A program made the translations under genes and the position numbers. The notes beneath the pieces were generated by a model. That model made no database searches, was not told the DNA's origin, and saw nothing but the letters and a program-made list of their open reading frames with translations. From Betaproteobacteria bacterium HGW-Betaproteobacteria-11 (GTDB lineage: Bacteria; Pseudomonadota; Gammaproteobacteria; Burkholderiales; Rhodocyclaceae), in NCBI GenBank assembly GCA_002842395.1, contig PHCV01000004.1, forward strand, positions 256,374 through 320,373: a stretch of 64,000 nt of DNA. The letters are read 5' to 3'. Of this stretch, positions 20,701 through 28,646 are shown in pieces. Within the stretch, counting starts at the first letter, position 1. Every line of letters begins with the position of its first letter.

Positions 20701-21099
20701 CTGCCGGGCCAGGCTGGCGCACAAGGCATCGATGGTGGTCAGCCGCAACCGCCCCGGTTGCGTCGCCAGTTGCCAGCCGAGCGCGGCATCGCGCGCCAGC
20801 GCCGCGCGCGCCAACTCATCGGTGACCCGTTCGTGCGCCGCCGGCATGGCGGCGTCCGCCGTACCGCGGCGGGCGCGCTCGAGATAGTTCTGCAAACGCT
20901 GCCGCATCTCGTCGGCCGCCTTGTTGGTGAAGGTGATGGCGAGAATTTCTTCCGGCTCGTCCACCGTCGCCAGCAGGCGCAGGATGCGCTGCGTCAGCAG
21001 CTCGGTCTTGCCCGCGCCGGCCGGCGCCTCGACGATGAAGGAGGCGAGTTCGAGCGCGCGGCGGCGGTTGTTCTCGTCTTCCAGAAGCAGGTCGCTCAT
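17740..21099 (-). CDS. UvrD/AddA-like helicase-nuclease
   Basis: Superfamily 1 helicase fused to a PD-(D/E)XK nuclease, presumably acting on double-strand breaks. 1119 residues. Walker A is EAPAGAGKTELLTQR (about 24-38); ITFTNKAADEMRQRL is motif Ia; LLVDEFQDTSPTQ is motif II; MTIHKAKGLEFDTVIVPG is motif V. The C-terminal nuclease shows GTLTHACLEQIA, then WIIDWKTAW (D and K catalytic) and AERYRPQLERYAAL. It overlaps the AddB-like gene by 4 nt, so the two are almost surely partners. Nothing resembling RecC or RecD is nearby. A variant repeat copy encodes KLGADETA near the C-terminal part. Confidence 0.9.
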   Translation of the reverse strand: MSDLLLEDENNRRRALELASFIVEAPAGAGKTELLTQRILRLLATVDEPEEILAITFTNKAADEMRQRLQNYLERARRGTADAAMPAAHERVTDELARAALARDAALGWQLATQPGRLRLTTIDALCASLARQMPLLSRFGTQPAVAEEARRHYLEAAHRALAHLEEEDEPAGIVATVLGYLDNDVMRLAGLLADMLARREQWLAVGALGRPEAVLFESACALVEAELEAISALLDAGWQRPLMPLARFAASHLGGGPLAEWSDALRPELEALPGWRALAELLLTQKDEPRRTVNVNNGFPAGPDAKVQKEAMLEFLGALDEGTVAALRRLRRLPQPDHADDAVVHALARLLKLAAAELWLVFRAEGEVDFTELALRASVALGDAQAPSELALRLDYRIRHLLVDEFQDTSPTQIELLERLTAGWQAGDGRTLFLVGDPMQSIYRFRKADVGLFLRVAENGIGNLRLESLRLSRNNRSTPALVAWINGSFPAVFPARDEPFSGEIRYRPFVATRDTLPGAGAHLHSVWVGEEDERDTVARQEAAAVVALIEAEWRADPARRVAVLARARDHLGALVTAIRRHPAGWRFAAVELEPLSGRQVIQDLLALTRALHHRADRLNWLAILRAPWCGLRLADLHALAADDHQATIWSLLNDARRIARLSEDGQRRLAHLRAVLGEALAGQGRQRRRRWVEDVWRKLGGAACVEDGSALRDAEAFFERLEVIDSAGRFSVDSLEDDMARLFAAADAVTEGEAGGRLQLMTIHKAKGLEFDTVIVPGLARANPSRDKPLLIWDSFPFAAGERLLAAPVNPRRRKEAVPTLYDFLQTIEAERDANEEARVLYVAATRAIRTLHLLATCSRNRDGMPTPPRAGSPLARLVVAGVWPLAAAGESFASEGMPGAPVDSADDPATFVPQLRRLVAPRVAADWWAPPQAVPAPEAESTGAALAATLGTLTHACLEQIATDPEAWDGARLGQLAAAAEGWLMSRGWASRDSAQGAAQVVGWLRTTLGSEAGRWALRRREEQAAELALTKLGADETASESVTRVIDRSFVEDGVRWIIDWKTAWLGEAADRAQLAQHAERYRPQLERYAALLVEEGLPVKTAVFYVAHGTMLVLD
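17977..18001 (+). repeat. Dispersed 25-bp repeat, copy 4 (inside addA-like gene)
   Basis: CGCCGTCTCGTC then AGCGCCGAGTTTT; two mismatches to the consensus. Reads KLGADETA in the protein. Confidence 0.6.
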
Positions 21100-23918
21100 T
21101 CAACCGCCCTCCCCGCGGCCCCCGCCCCAGGGGCGAGGATGGCTTGGGTTTCCTCCCATTGCTGGCGCCGTTCGGCCAGCCGCAACAGCGGTTTGACTTC
21201 GCAATACGCCAGATCGCTTTCGCGTTCGCAGACCACTGCCGCGACGCCCTGCAGAATTTCGCGCGCCAGCTCGGTAATGGATCCGGCCCAGTGCCGGCGC
21301 AGCGCGGGCCAGTCGGGAAACACCTCCAGGGCATAGCGCCGGCGCTGTTCGTCGAGCGACTTGACCCCGGGCAGCAGGCCGCTTTCTTCGGCGACACCGG
21401 CAAAGCCCGGCGCATCGCTCACCACCCGCGCCAGGGCAACCGCCGCCAGCGGCCGGTCGGGATAAACGCATGACGCATAGATCGGCAACTGCGGCTCGAC
21501 CAGGCGCGCCTCGCTCCAGCTTTCGGCACGCGCAGTGCGGCCGCTTTTGTAATCGAGGATGACCAGGCGGCCGTCGGCCAGCGCATCGACCCGATCGACG
21601 ACCAGCCGCACCGGCAGGCCCTCGATGCTGATTTCATGGCGCTCCTCGCAGGCCAGCACCCGAAACGGCGGACGCGCGGCTTCGAGCGCCAACCAGCGCG
21701 CCAGCAGCGCCTCCAGCCGCACCTTTTCCAGTCCGGCCAGGCGGGACGGCAGCGGTTCGACGGCGCGGCGACCGAACTCGGCCAGCGCCTGGTCTACCAC
21801 GCGGGCGATCTCGGCCGGCAAGGCGCCGCTTTCCATGAACCGCAGCAGGTCGGCCTGCGCCCGGCCGCGCCAGAAGGCCTCCAGCGCCAGATGCAGCAGC
21901 GCGCCGCGGGCCCGCGCATCGAGCAAAAAAGTCGGCGCTGGCAACACGGCGGCCCCCAGGCGATAGCGATAGAAGGCCCAGGCCGGGCAGATCGCCTGCG
22001 CCGCCAGCAGCGCCGTGCCGCCGCGAACCCGCTCGTCCGCGCTCACGGCTGGCGCCCGCGCATCGTCGAGCAGCTCGATGGCCGGTGCGGTTGACTCCGC
22101 CGGCAAAGCGGCCTTCCCTTCGGACAAGAGCCCGCCCACGGCCAATGCATCCGCCAGCAACGGACTGGGCCGCAACATCCGCTCGCCGGCCTGGCGCGAC
22201 CAGGAAAACACCACTTCGGCGGCACTCGCCCGCCACACCGCCTGCGCCTCCCGCGCGGCAGCGGCGAGCGTCGTGGCCGAAGCCGCCGGAATGCCGCGCG
22301 CGCGCTGCACGGCCGCCGGCAACAGCGGGTTGGGTCGTGGCAGCGGGGGCCAGACGGACTCGTTCAGGCCCAGCAACCACACGCCATCGAGCGGCCCGGC
22401 CGGCACGTCGCCGAGGCGGCAGATCTCGATCGCTGGCTGGCTTGTCCGCGTGCCGGGCAATGGGCGTATCCGGCGGGCGCGGCATTGCCGACGCAGTTCG
22501 CGCCAGGCCATGCCGGCTTCGATGCGCCCGGCGACATCGTCGAGCAGGATGGTCGCCGTCAGCAGTTCACTCAAGGCATCGCAGGCAAAGCGCTCGACCA
22601 CCAGCAGCGGCCGCTCGCCCGGCCAGCCGAGGTTTTCGAGCCAGGCGGCAAAACGCGCGGCCCAGTGCGATGGCGCAGCCCGGCCGGCACTCTGCCGCGC
22701 GGCGTCCTGCAAGGCGGCGAGCGCAACGGCCAGCCTGCGCGTTTGGCTGTCGGTGTCATTCGCCTTTTCGGCCTTTTCGTCTTCCTGCCGCAACCAGGCG
22801 AGTGATCTGCGCACGATCCGCTCGAGCGTGGTTTGCGCCGGCAGGCACTCGCGCAGGAAGACATCGAGCCGGGCACGCAAGTCGGCGGCGGACAGGTCAC
22901 CGGCCCAGCCGGGCGCGCAGAGCAAGGCGCCGAATTCGGCCAGCGCCACCTGCCGCGGGCCGATGGCCAGGCGCAACAGGCGCAAGGCGGTGGCCACCGG
23001 CTCGATCTCCGCCAGCGGCTGGCCGTCGCTGAAGACGAAATCGCGCGGCAGCGGCGCCCATCCGGCGCCCACGGCCTGCGGCCGCAGAGCAGCCTCCAGC
23101 GCCGCTTCGAGCGTGGCTTGGGTGGCCGGCAGATCGGCCAGCGCGATGCGCAGCCGCACGTCGGGTTTGCGCGCCCGCCAGTCGCGCGCCCAGGCGGCGG
23201 CGGCACGGCATTCGGCGGCCCGGTCGGCGGCCGGCAAATGACGCGGGGCAACCGGCGCAGAGGTGGCGAAATCGAGTTCGAACAGCGCGACGCCGCGCTG
23301 CATCAGTGCCCTCAGAACCTGCTCCAGCAGCGGATCGTGGGTCATGAACCCGGCGATCAGCAGGCGTTGCGGCATTTTTCCCGCACCGCGTTCGAGACAG
23401 GCGAGCCGCCACAGCAGCGCCTCGGCCTGCGTCACCCAGCGGGCGTTGCGGCAGCGTTCGGCCACCAGCTCCTGCCAGCGGCGGAATGCCCGGTATTCCT
23501 CGCTTTCCAGATCGGCCGGAACCTCGATGCGCCACAACCGGAAAAGCTGGTCGGCCTCGATTGCCGCCGCCACCAGTGCCTCCGTGTCGAACAGGTCTGC
23601 CAGCGGCTCGCTGTCCATCTCCTCGCGCAACGCGGTTTCCCACAGCGGGCGCTCCTGCGCCGGGGTGAGAAAGCGTCCCGGCATCGCCGCCGGCGGAATC
23701 TCGCCAGAGAGCAGCGCGGCCGAAATGGTGTGTTCGAGCCACTGCGCCACCGTCGCCCCCTGCAAGGGACGCCAGAGCCGGCGCCCGGCGCGCGCCTGGG
23801 CTTCTCCATGCGCCCGGCGCAGGTCGGTGGCCAAATGCGCGGTGGCACAGAGCACGACATCCTCGGCGCCTCCCGGCAGATCGGCCAGAGCAAGCCGCGG
23901 CAAGGCAGGCTCCATCAT
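21096..23918 (-). CDS. AddB-like PD-(D/E)XK nuclease / probable DNA repair protein
   Basis: Partner of the AddA-like helicase, related to AddB but of the proteobacterial 'probable DNA repair protein' type. With the start at 23918 (tandem ATGATG) it has about 940 residues; another in-frame ATG is at 23954. The nuclease core is at the C terminus: LRLVVDRVDALADGRLVILDYKSGR-like Asp and Lys, then PQLPIYASC. One Cys precedes the nuclease (AQAICPAWAFYRYRLGA) but I do not see the three downstream Cys of the AddB iron-sulfur staple. The start overlaps the stop of a 33-codon ORF. A near-perfect repeat copy encodes LPAPTFLL before LDARARG. Confidence 0.85.
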   Translation of the reverse strand: MMEPALPRLALADLPGGAEDVVLCATAHLATDLRRAHGEAQARAGRRLWRPLQGATVAQWLEHTISAALLSGEIPPAAMPGRFLTPAQERPLWETALREEMDSEPLADLFDTEALVAAAIEADQLFRLWRIEVPADLESEEYRAFRRWQELVAERCRNARWVTQAEALLWRLACLERGAGKMPQRLLIAGFMTHDPLLEQVLRALMQRGVALFELDFATSAPVAPRHLPAADRAAECRAAAAWARDWRARKPDVRLRIALADLPATQATLEAALEAALRPQAVGAGWAPLPRDFVFSDGQPLAEIEPVATALRLLRLAIGPRQVALAEFGALLCAPGWAGDLSAADLRARLDVFLRECLPAQTTLERIVRRSLAWLRQEDEKAEKANDTDSQTRRLAVALAALQDAARQSAGRAAPSHWAARFAAWLENLGWPGERPLLVVERFACDALSELLTATILLDDVAGRIEAGMAWRELRRQCRARRIRPLPGTRTSQPAIEICRLGDVPAGPLDGVWLLGLNESVWPPLPRPNPLLPAAVQRARGIPAASATTLAAAAREAQAVWRASAAEVVFSWSRQAGERMLRPSPLLADALAVGGLLSEGKAALPAESTAPAIELLDDARAPAVSADERVRGGTALLAAQAICPAWAFYRYRLGAAVLPAPTFLLDARARGALLHLALEAFWRGRAQADLLRFMESGALPAEIARVVDQALAEFGRRAVEPLPSRLAGLEKVRLEALLARWLALEAARPPFRVLACEERHEISIEGLPVRLVVDRVDALADGRLVILDYKSGRTARAESWSEARLVEPQLPIYASCVYPDRPLAAVALARVVSDAPGFAGVAEESGLLPGVKSLDEQRRRYALEVFPDWPALRRHWAGSITELAREILQGVAAVVCERESDLAYCEVKPLLRLAERRQQWEETQAILAPGAGAAGRAVE
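21925..21952 (-). repeat. Dispersed 25-bp repeat, copy 5 (inside addB-like gene)
   Basis: AAAAAAGTCGGCGCT exact, then GGCAACACGGCGG. Same arm variant as copy 3. Encodes LPAPTF in a variable linker. Confidence 0.9.
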
Positions 23919-24016
23919 CCGGCCAGCGGCAGCAGCAGCATGCCAATCGCGCATAGGGTGGTAGTGGTCAGAAACACGATGAAATCGGCATGTGTGGAAA
24001 CTGATGAATCGGGCAT
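23915..24016 (-). CDS. Small hydrophobic ORF (33 aa) coupled to addB-like gene
   Basis: A 33-codon frame beginning MPDSSVSTHADF and continuing with a hydrophobic stretch IVFLTTTTLCAIGMLLLPLAG that could span the membrane once. GGAG lies 8 nt before the ATG. Its TGA is embedded in the ATGATG start of the addB-like gene, so translation of the two would be coupled. I do not recognise the peptide. It could be a small membrane protein, a leader peptide setting AddB-like expression, or chance; conservation in relatives would decide. Confidence 0.5.
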   Translation of the reverse strand: MPDSSVSTHADFIVFLTTTTLCAIGMLLLPLAG

Positions 24017-24079
24017 GGCAATGGCTCCGCAAGATGAGAGTCCATTGTGCCGGGGGCGAAGCTCATGGCGTGAGCCTGC

Positions 24080-25438
24080 TCAGTCCGGGTCGGATTTTTC
24101 GGAAATTCTGGCGACAACGGCCGGCAGCAGCTCGGCGGCCTGCAAGGTGCGGGTCTGCGACTCGATCGGCGTCAGCGCGCGGATATCCTTGTCCTCGCCG
24201 GTGACCTTGAGTTCGCGAAACTTGCGCGCCGTGACCAGCACCCGCGATTCGAGCGAGGCCACCGATTTGTTGTAAGCCGATACGGCCTCGTTCAGGTTCC
24301 TGCCGACCCCTGCCCAGTGGTCGCCCAGCACGGCCAGCCGCTCGTAGAGCTCGCGTCCCAGCACGCTGATGCGTTCGGCATTCTCGGTGAGCGCCTGCTG
24401 CGTCCAGCCATAGGCGACGGCGCGCAACAGGGCGATCAGCGTGGTCGGCGTGGCAAGGATGACGCGGGTATCGACCCCGGCCTCGATCAGGGACGGATCG
24501 GCCTCCAGCGCGGCGGAGTAGAACATCTCGCCGGGCAGGAAGAGAACGACGAAATCCGGCGTCGGCTGGAACTGTTCCCAGTACGCCTTGCGGCCAAGCT
24601 TTTGCAGATGGTCACGCACCTGCCGCGCATGCTCCTGCAGTTTGTGCTTTTTCTCGCGCTCGTCGTTGGTTTCCAGCGCTTCGAGATAGGCGGCGAGCGG
24701 CGCCTTGGCATCGACCACGATGTTCTTGCCGCCCGGCAGCTTGATCACCAGATCGGGACGCAAGCGGCCTTCCTCGGTGTGGGTGCTTTCCTGCTCGAAG
24801 AAGTCGCAATGATCGAGCATGCCGGCCATCTCGACCACCCGTTTGAGTTGCAGCTCGCCCCAGCGGCCGCGCGTCTGCGGGGCGCGCAGGGCCTTCACCA
24901 GATTGCCGGTTTCGCTACGCAGCGCCAGTTGCGCTTCCGCCATCTGCCGCACCTGCTCGGACAACGTGGCGTAGGCATCGATGCGTGATTTTTCGATGCC
25001 GTGAATCTGCTGCTCGAATTTCTCCAGCGTCTGCCTGACCGGCAGCACCAGTTCGCCGATCGCCTGGCTGCGTTTTTCCAGTTCGGCCCGCGCCGCCGCC
25101 TGCTGTCCCTCCAGGGTGACGCGCGCCAGTTCGAGGAAGGACTGGTTGTTCTTCGCCAGCGCATCGGCCGAGAGCGCGCGGAAAGCGTCGGCGAAACTGG
25201 TGCGCGCGGCTTCGAGCATCGCCTGACGCTCGGCGAACAGGCTGCGCTCGGCCTCCAGCGCCCCTTCCAGCTCGGCACGCCGTATCGCCAGCGCCGACTT
25301 TTCCTCGCGCAGCAACACAAGCTCCCGTTCGCATTGCGCGAGCGCGGCGCGCAGCTCGGCCAGGCGCGACCTGAGCACCAATGACATCCCGCCCGCACCG
25401 AGCAGCAGGCCAAGCAGAAGTGCGATGGTCATTTCCAT
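24080..25438 (-). CDS. rmuC: DNA recombination protein RmuC
   Basis: Family linked to suppression of inversions at short inverted repeats and thought to act with nucleases at DNA ends. 452 residues. An N-terminal membrane helix (TIALLLGLLLGAGGMSLVL) precedes a long coiled coil (about 25-190). The conserved RmuC core follows, with RGRWGELQLKRVVEMAGML, LRPDLVIKLPGGKNIVVDAKAPL, FLPGEMFYSAALEADPSLIE and ATPTTLIALLRAVAYGW. It ends 63 bp before the small ORF and may share a transcript with the AddAB-like pair. A repeat copy encodes EKSALAIRR in the coiled coil. Confidence 0.94.
   Translation of the reverse strand: MEMTIALLLGLLLGAGGMSLVLRSRLAELRAALAQCERELVLLREEKSALAIRRAELEGALEAERSLFAERQAMLEAARTSFADAFRALSADALAKNNQSFLELARVTLEGQQAAARAELEKRSQAIGELVLPVRQTLEKFEQQIHGIEKSRIDAYATLSEQVRQMAEAQLALRSETGNLVKALRAPQTRGRWGELQLKRVVEMAGMLDHCDFFEQESTHTEEGRLRPDLVIKLPGGKNIVVDAKAPLAAYLEALETNDEREKKHKLQEHARQVRDHLQKLGRKAYWEQFQPTPDFVVLFLPGEMFYSAALEADPSLIEAGVDTRVILATPTTLIALLRAVAYGWTQQALTENAERISVLGRELYERLAVLGDHWAGVGRNLNEAVSAYNKSVASLESRVLVTARKFRELKVTGEDKDIRALTPIESQTRTLQAAELLPAVVARISEKSDPD
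25278..25302 (+). repeat. Dispersed 25-bp repeat, copy 6 (inside rmuC)
   Basis: CGCCGTATCGCC then AGCGCCGACTTTT; one arm mismatch, core exact. Encodes KSALAIRR in the coiled coil. Confidence 0.85.
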
Positions 25439-25515
25439 GAAGTCATTCCCGGGTATTGATTTCGATTTCAGCGGGTCGATGCCGTGGCGACAGCCAGCCC
25501 GTCAGCCTGCCCAGT

Positions 25516-25899
25516 TTATTCGTTGAAGCCGCGGATCAGGCGTCCGGCCTTCTTTGTCGGTCGTCCCCTGAGCCCGGCCCCCGGCATCGGGGCCAGCCGG
25601 CACACTTCCTGCAGACGCTCCCGCGCGGCACGGCTGACTTCGGTTTCGACATAGAGCCGGCGTGCTTCGCCGGCCGGGCGACGCTGGGCGGCCAGGTCGC
25701 TGACGATGACTTCCCGGCAAGTTTCCCCGCTGCGGATTTCCAGCCGGTCGCCGACGGCGATTTCACGCGCCGGCTTGGCCGGCGAACCATTCCATTTCAC
25801 CTTGTTGCCGGCAATGGCCTGCGCGGCGAGGCTGCGCGTCTTGAAGAAACGCGCAACCCACAGCCACTTGTCGAGGCGCTGACGCCCGCTTTCAGTCAT
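25516..25899 (-). CDS. hslR: S4-domain RNA-binding heat-shock protein (Hsp15-like)
   Basis: Hsp15 binds stalled 50S-nascent chain complexes. The start MTESGRQRLDKWLWVARF (25899) gives 127 residues, matching the family; the frame is open further upstream but lacks similarity. The S4 domain is RLDKWLWVARFFKTRSLAAQ through GNKVKWNGSPAKPAREIAVGD. The tail is basic (GRPTKKAGRLIRGF), as in Hsp15. It overlaps the nitroreductase end by 8 nt, suggesting co-translation. Confidence 0.9.
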   Translation of the reverse strand: MTESGRQRLDKWLWVARFFKTRSLAAQAIAGNKVKWNGSPAKPAREIAVGDRLEIRSGETCREVIVSDLAAQRRPAGEARRLYVETEVSRAARERLQEVCRLAPMPGAGLRGRPTKKAGRLIRGFNE

Positions 25900-26593
25900 G
25901 GCGACGGACAAACTCTTCGAGCCCGGCGCGTTCGGTGAGCAGCGTGTTCTCGATCGCGTACGGATCGGCATAACCGAGGGCCATGCCGCAGACCAGTTGC
26001 TCCTCTGCCGGAAGACCGAGAATCTCGCTGATGAGCCGGTGGTAATCGATCCACGCCGCCTGCGGACAGGTATCGAGTCCGCGCGCCCGCGCGGCGAGCA
26101 TCACATTCTGCAGAAACATGCCGTAATCCAGCCAGCTGCCGAGAGCCAGGCGCCGATCAATGGTGAACATCAGGCCGACCGGCGCGCCGAAGAACTCGAA
26201 GTTCCGCCGATGCTGGGCGTGCATCCGCGCCTTGTCACCACGGGCGATGCCGAGCAGGCCGTAGAGATCCCAGCCGACCTTGCGCCGGCGGCTCAGATAA
26301 GGCTCGAAAAATTCCGCCGGATAGTAGCGATACTCCGCCGTGTATGCCGGATCGATCCCCTTCGCCGCGGCATCGAAGGCGGCGCCTGCCCCGGCAACCA
26401 GGCGCTCGCGGGTCTGGCCGGTCAGCACATGCACGCGCCAGGGCTGGATGTTGGTGCCCGAAGGCGCCCGCGCGGCGATGCACAGGATCTCGTCGATCAG
26501 CTCCGCCGCGACCGCCCGTGGCAGGAAGGCACGCACCGAACGACGGCCGGCCATGACGGCCTCGACGGCCTGCCGAATTGCGTTCGGTTCCAT
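25892..26593 (-). CDS. Nitroreductase-family flavoprotein
   Basis: FMN-dependent NAD(P)H oxidoreductase; substrate unknown. RRSVRAFLP with ARAPSGTNIQPWRVHVL is the standard FMN-binding opening of the family, and YGMFLQNVMLAARARGLDTCPQ and VCGMALGYADP are the later conserved blocks. From the ATG at 26593 (MEPNAIRQAVEAVM) it has 233 residues. GAGGTG abuts this ATG, too close to be an ideal ribosome site, so the start is uncertain and an in-frame ATG at 26635 is possible. Its end overlaps hslR. Confidence 0.85.
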   Translation of the reverse strand: MEPNAIRQAVEAVMAGRRSVRAFLPRAVAAELIDEILCIAARAPSGTNIQPWRVHVLTGQTRERLVAGAGAAFDAAAKGIDPAYTAEYRYYPAEFFEPYLSRRRKVGWDLYGLLGIARGDKARMHAQHRRNFEFFGAPVGLMFTIDRRLALGSWLDYGMFLQNVMLAARARGLDTCPQAAWIDYHRLISEILGLPAEEQLVCGMALGYADPYAIENTLLTERAGLEEFVRRHD

Positions 26594-26635
26594 CACCTCA
26601 CAGCCCGCATTCATCGGCATCGATGCGGACGGCAA

Positions 26636-26669
26636 GGCATGGGCGGGCTGAATCCGTCCCGTCCATGCC
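26636..26669 (-). terminator. Hairpin after the diguanylate cyclase gene
   Basis: GGCATGGGCGGG (26636-26647) pairs with CCCGTCCATGCC (26658-26669), 12 bp with one G-U, loop of 10. It starts 8 nt past the cyclase stop. No U run follows, so termination would need help. Confidence 0.45.
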
Positions 26670-26676
26670 GGCGAGA

Positions 26677-28557
26677 TCAGTCCTTCGCCGTCTCAAAGAC
26701 ATGGTAACGGCCCTTGCCCGCTTGCTTGGCGAGATACATTGCCTGATCGGCATGCCGCAGCAGCACGTCGGCATCCGCGTTGTCTTCCGGATAAAGCGCA
26801 ACACCGATGCTGGCGCCGATACTCACCGACCGGCCCGGTGCGACCTCGATCGGCTGACTGATTTCGGCAAGCAGACGATTCAGGCCGGAGGCATATTCTT
26901 CCGCGGCCGCCAGACCCACCAGCAGGACGACGAATTCGTCGCCGCCGAGCCGGGCCACCGTGTCCTCCTCGCGGATGACCCCGCGCAGGCGTCGCGCTAC
27001 CTCGATCAATACCTGGTCGCCTGTTGCGTGGCCGAAACTGTCATTGATGGGCTTGAATCCATCCAGATCGAGATAACACACCGCCATCAATCCCTTGTCG
27101 CGCCGGGTGCGCGCCAAGGCCTGCAGCAGACGATCCATCAGCAGTACGCGATTGGGCACGCCGGTCAACGCATCGTAGTGCGCGATGTGTTCGAGTTGCT
27201 GCTCGTGTGCCTGGCGCTCGGTGATATCCGCCGCCAGACCTATCAGGCCCCGCAGACTGCCATCTTGGTTGACCAGCCGCACCTTGGTAATTTCCAGCAG
27301 GTGCTCGCCGCCATCGACGAAAGGCAACCATTCCATGGAAAGATGCGGCGTTTCCTGCCCGTAACATTCCCTGTCCGACTGCATGCAATTGGCCGCGATC
27401 GATGGCGGCAGCACGTCAGAGTAATGTTCGGCAGCAACGAACCGCGCTTCGCTGATTCCCGTTGCCTTGCAGAAACTTTGGTTGACGAACTGTATCTTGC
27501 CCTGCGTATCCACCATCCAGATGCCCAAGGGGGCGTTATCGAGTATGGTCTGAAACAAACTGTGCCCATCCGCCAGCGCCTGCCGGGAACACAATATCTC
27601 TTCCTGGATGCGCTTGTTTTCGCTGATATCGACATGCGTGCCGGCCATGCGCAGCACCCGGCCGTTCGCATCGCGGGCGATCGCGCGGCCCCGACACAGT
27701 ACCCACAGATAACTTCCGTCCTTGCAGCGCAACCGCCCTTCGGCGCTGAACTGCTCGCCACCATCGCCTTTCAGGTAGGCCTTGAGCTGTGTGAAAATCC
27801 GCTCTCTCTCCGCGGGATGCAGCAAGGGCTCGATGTCGCGTCCGCGGTCACCGATTTCTGTTTTGTCATATCCAAGCATGCGGGTAAAATTTGGTGAGAA
27901 ATGGAATCGATCGTTGCCAATGTCCCAGTCCCAGGTGGCATCCCCCGCACTTTCCAGCCCCAGCCGCCAGCGCTCGTCGATCCGGCTTTGGAGTTCATGC
28001 TCCTGCTCTCGTTTGTACTGCGCCACCCTGACCGTCTCGTAGTTCCAGAAAATGAAGAACAGGGCGATCAGATAGAGGCACGTGGTGACGATGTCGATGT
28101 GTGAATACCCGGTCTCGAGCCCGGGCACGAGATGCGCCGCGACGATGGCGAACAGGATGAAGCCGAGCCAGTAGAGGCCTGTTCTGCGGCCTTTCAGATA
28201 AAACGCGGCCGCCGAGAGCAGGAAAAACAACGCCAGGCGCATGGTGTTGTACGGCGCCAGCATATAAATGGTGAAGAACAGCACGAAGGCCAGCACGATC
28301 GCCAGCGTGCTGATCAATTCGACCTTTTCCCGATGCCACCTGAGATAGGTCAGTGCGCCAATCCCGATGGCGGAAAAACCGAAATCGACCGCCCCCATGA
28401 GATGGCTGTGCTGCCAGCGGTAGAACCCCATGCCGAAAGCCACCACCGTCGCCAGAAGAAATACGCTATTGAGAAAATCGACCTTGAATTTAAGGTGCAG
28501 CTCATGCTCGGCGAATGCCTGATCGGAAGCGAGCCGGGTGAGCAAGGACTTGATCAT
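26677..28557 (-). CDS. Membrane PAS-PAS-GGDEF diguanylate cyclase
   Basis: Predicted to make c-di-GMP in response to a membrane or PAS-sensed signal. 626 residues. Roughly residues 25-175 hold about six hydrophobic segments forming a membrane sensor I cannot assign to a named family. Two PAS domains follow: one near 195-320 with GLESAGDATWDWDIGNDRF, one near 325-450 starting FQTILDNAPLGIWMVD. The GGDEF domain ends the protein, with ARLGGDEFVVLL at about 538 and an inhibitory I-site REED five residues before it, so an active, product-inhibited cyclase is expected. No EAL domain. Confidence 0.92.
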   Translation of the reverse strand: MIKSLLTRLASDQAFAEHELHLKFKVDFLNSVFLLATVVAFGMGFYRWQHSHLMGAVDFGFSAIGIGALTYLRWHREKVELISTLAIVLAFVLFFTIYMLAPYNTMRLALFFLLSAAAFYLKGRRTGLYWLGFILFAIVAAHLVPGLETGYSHIDIVTTCLYLIALFFIFWNYETVRVAQYKREQEHELQSRIDERWRLGLESAGDATWDWDIGNDRFHFSPNFTRMLGYDKTEIGDRGRDIEPLLHPAERERIFTQLKAYLKGDGGEQFSAEGRLRCKDGSYLWVLCRGRAIARDANGRVLRMAGTHVDISENKRIQEEILCSRQALADGHSLFQTILDNAPLGIWMVDTQGKIQFVNQSFCKATGISEARFVAAEHYSDVLPPSIAANCMQSDRECYGQETPHLSMEWLPFVDGGEHLLEITKVRLVNQDGSLRGLIGLAADITERQAHEQQLEHIAHYDALTGVPNRVLLMDRLLQALARTRRDKGLMAVCYLDLDGFKPINDSFGHATGDQVLIEVARRLRGVIREEDTVARLGGDEFVVLLVGLAAAEEYASGLNRLLAEISQPIEVAPGRSVSIGASIGVALYPEDNADADVLLRHADQAMYLAKQAGKGRYHVFETAKD

Positions 28558-28586
28558 GATGAAACTTCAGGGACTGGTTTGGCACA

Positions 28587-28621
28587 GAAAAAACAAAACG
28601 CCCCTCGGCAGGAGGGGCGTT
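28587..28621 (-). terminator. Rho-independent terminator of acs
   Basis: Read on the minus strand: AACGCCCCTC, loop of 5, GAGGGGCGTT, then TTGTTTTTT. A 10-bp perfect stem plus U run, 25 bp past the acs stop. Confidence 0.85.
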
Positions 28622-28646
28622 CGATTTTACCTGCAAGCCACCCGGA

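Noticed and set aside
26685-26700. CTTCGCCGTCTCA at the end of the diguanylate cyclase gene resembles the repeat's left arm
   Set aside because: The core AGCGCCGACTTTT is absent; a half match of this length in GC-rich DNA is weak evidence.
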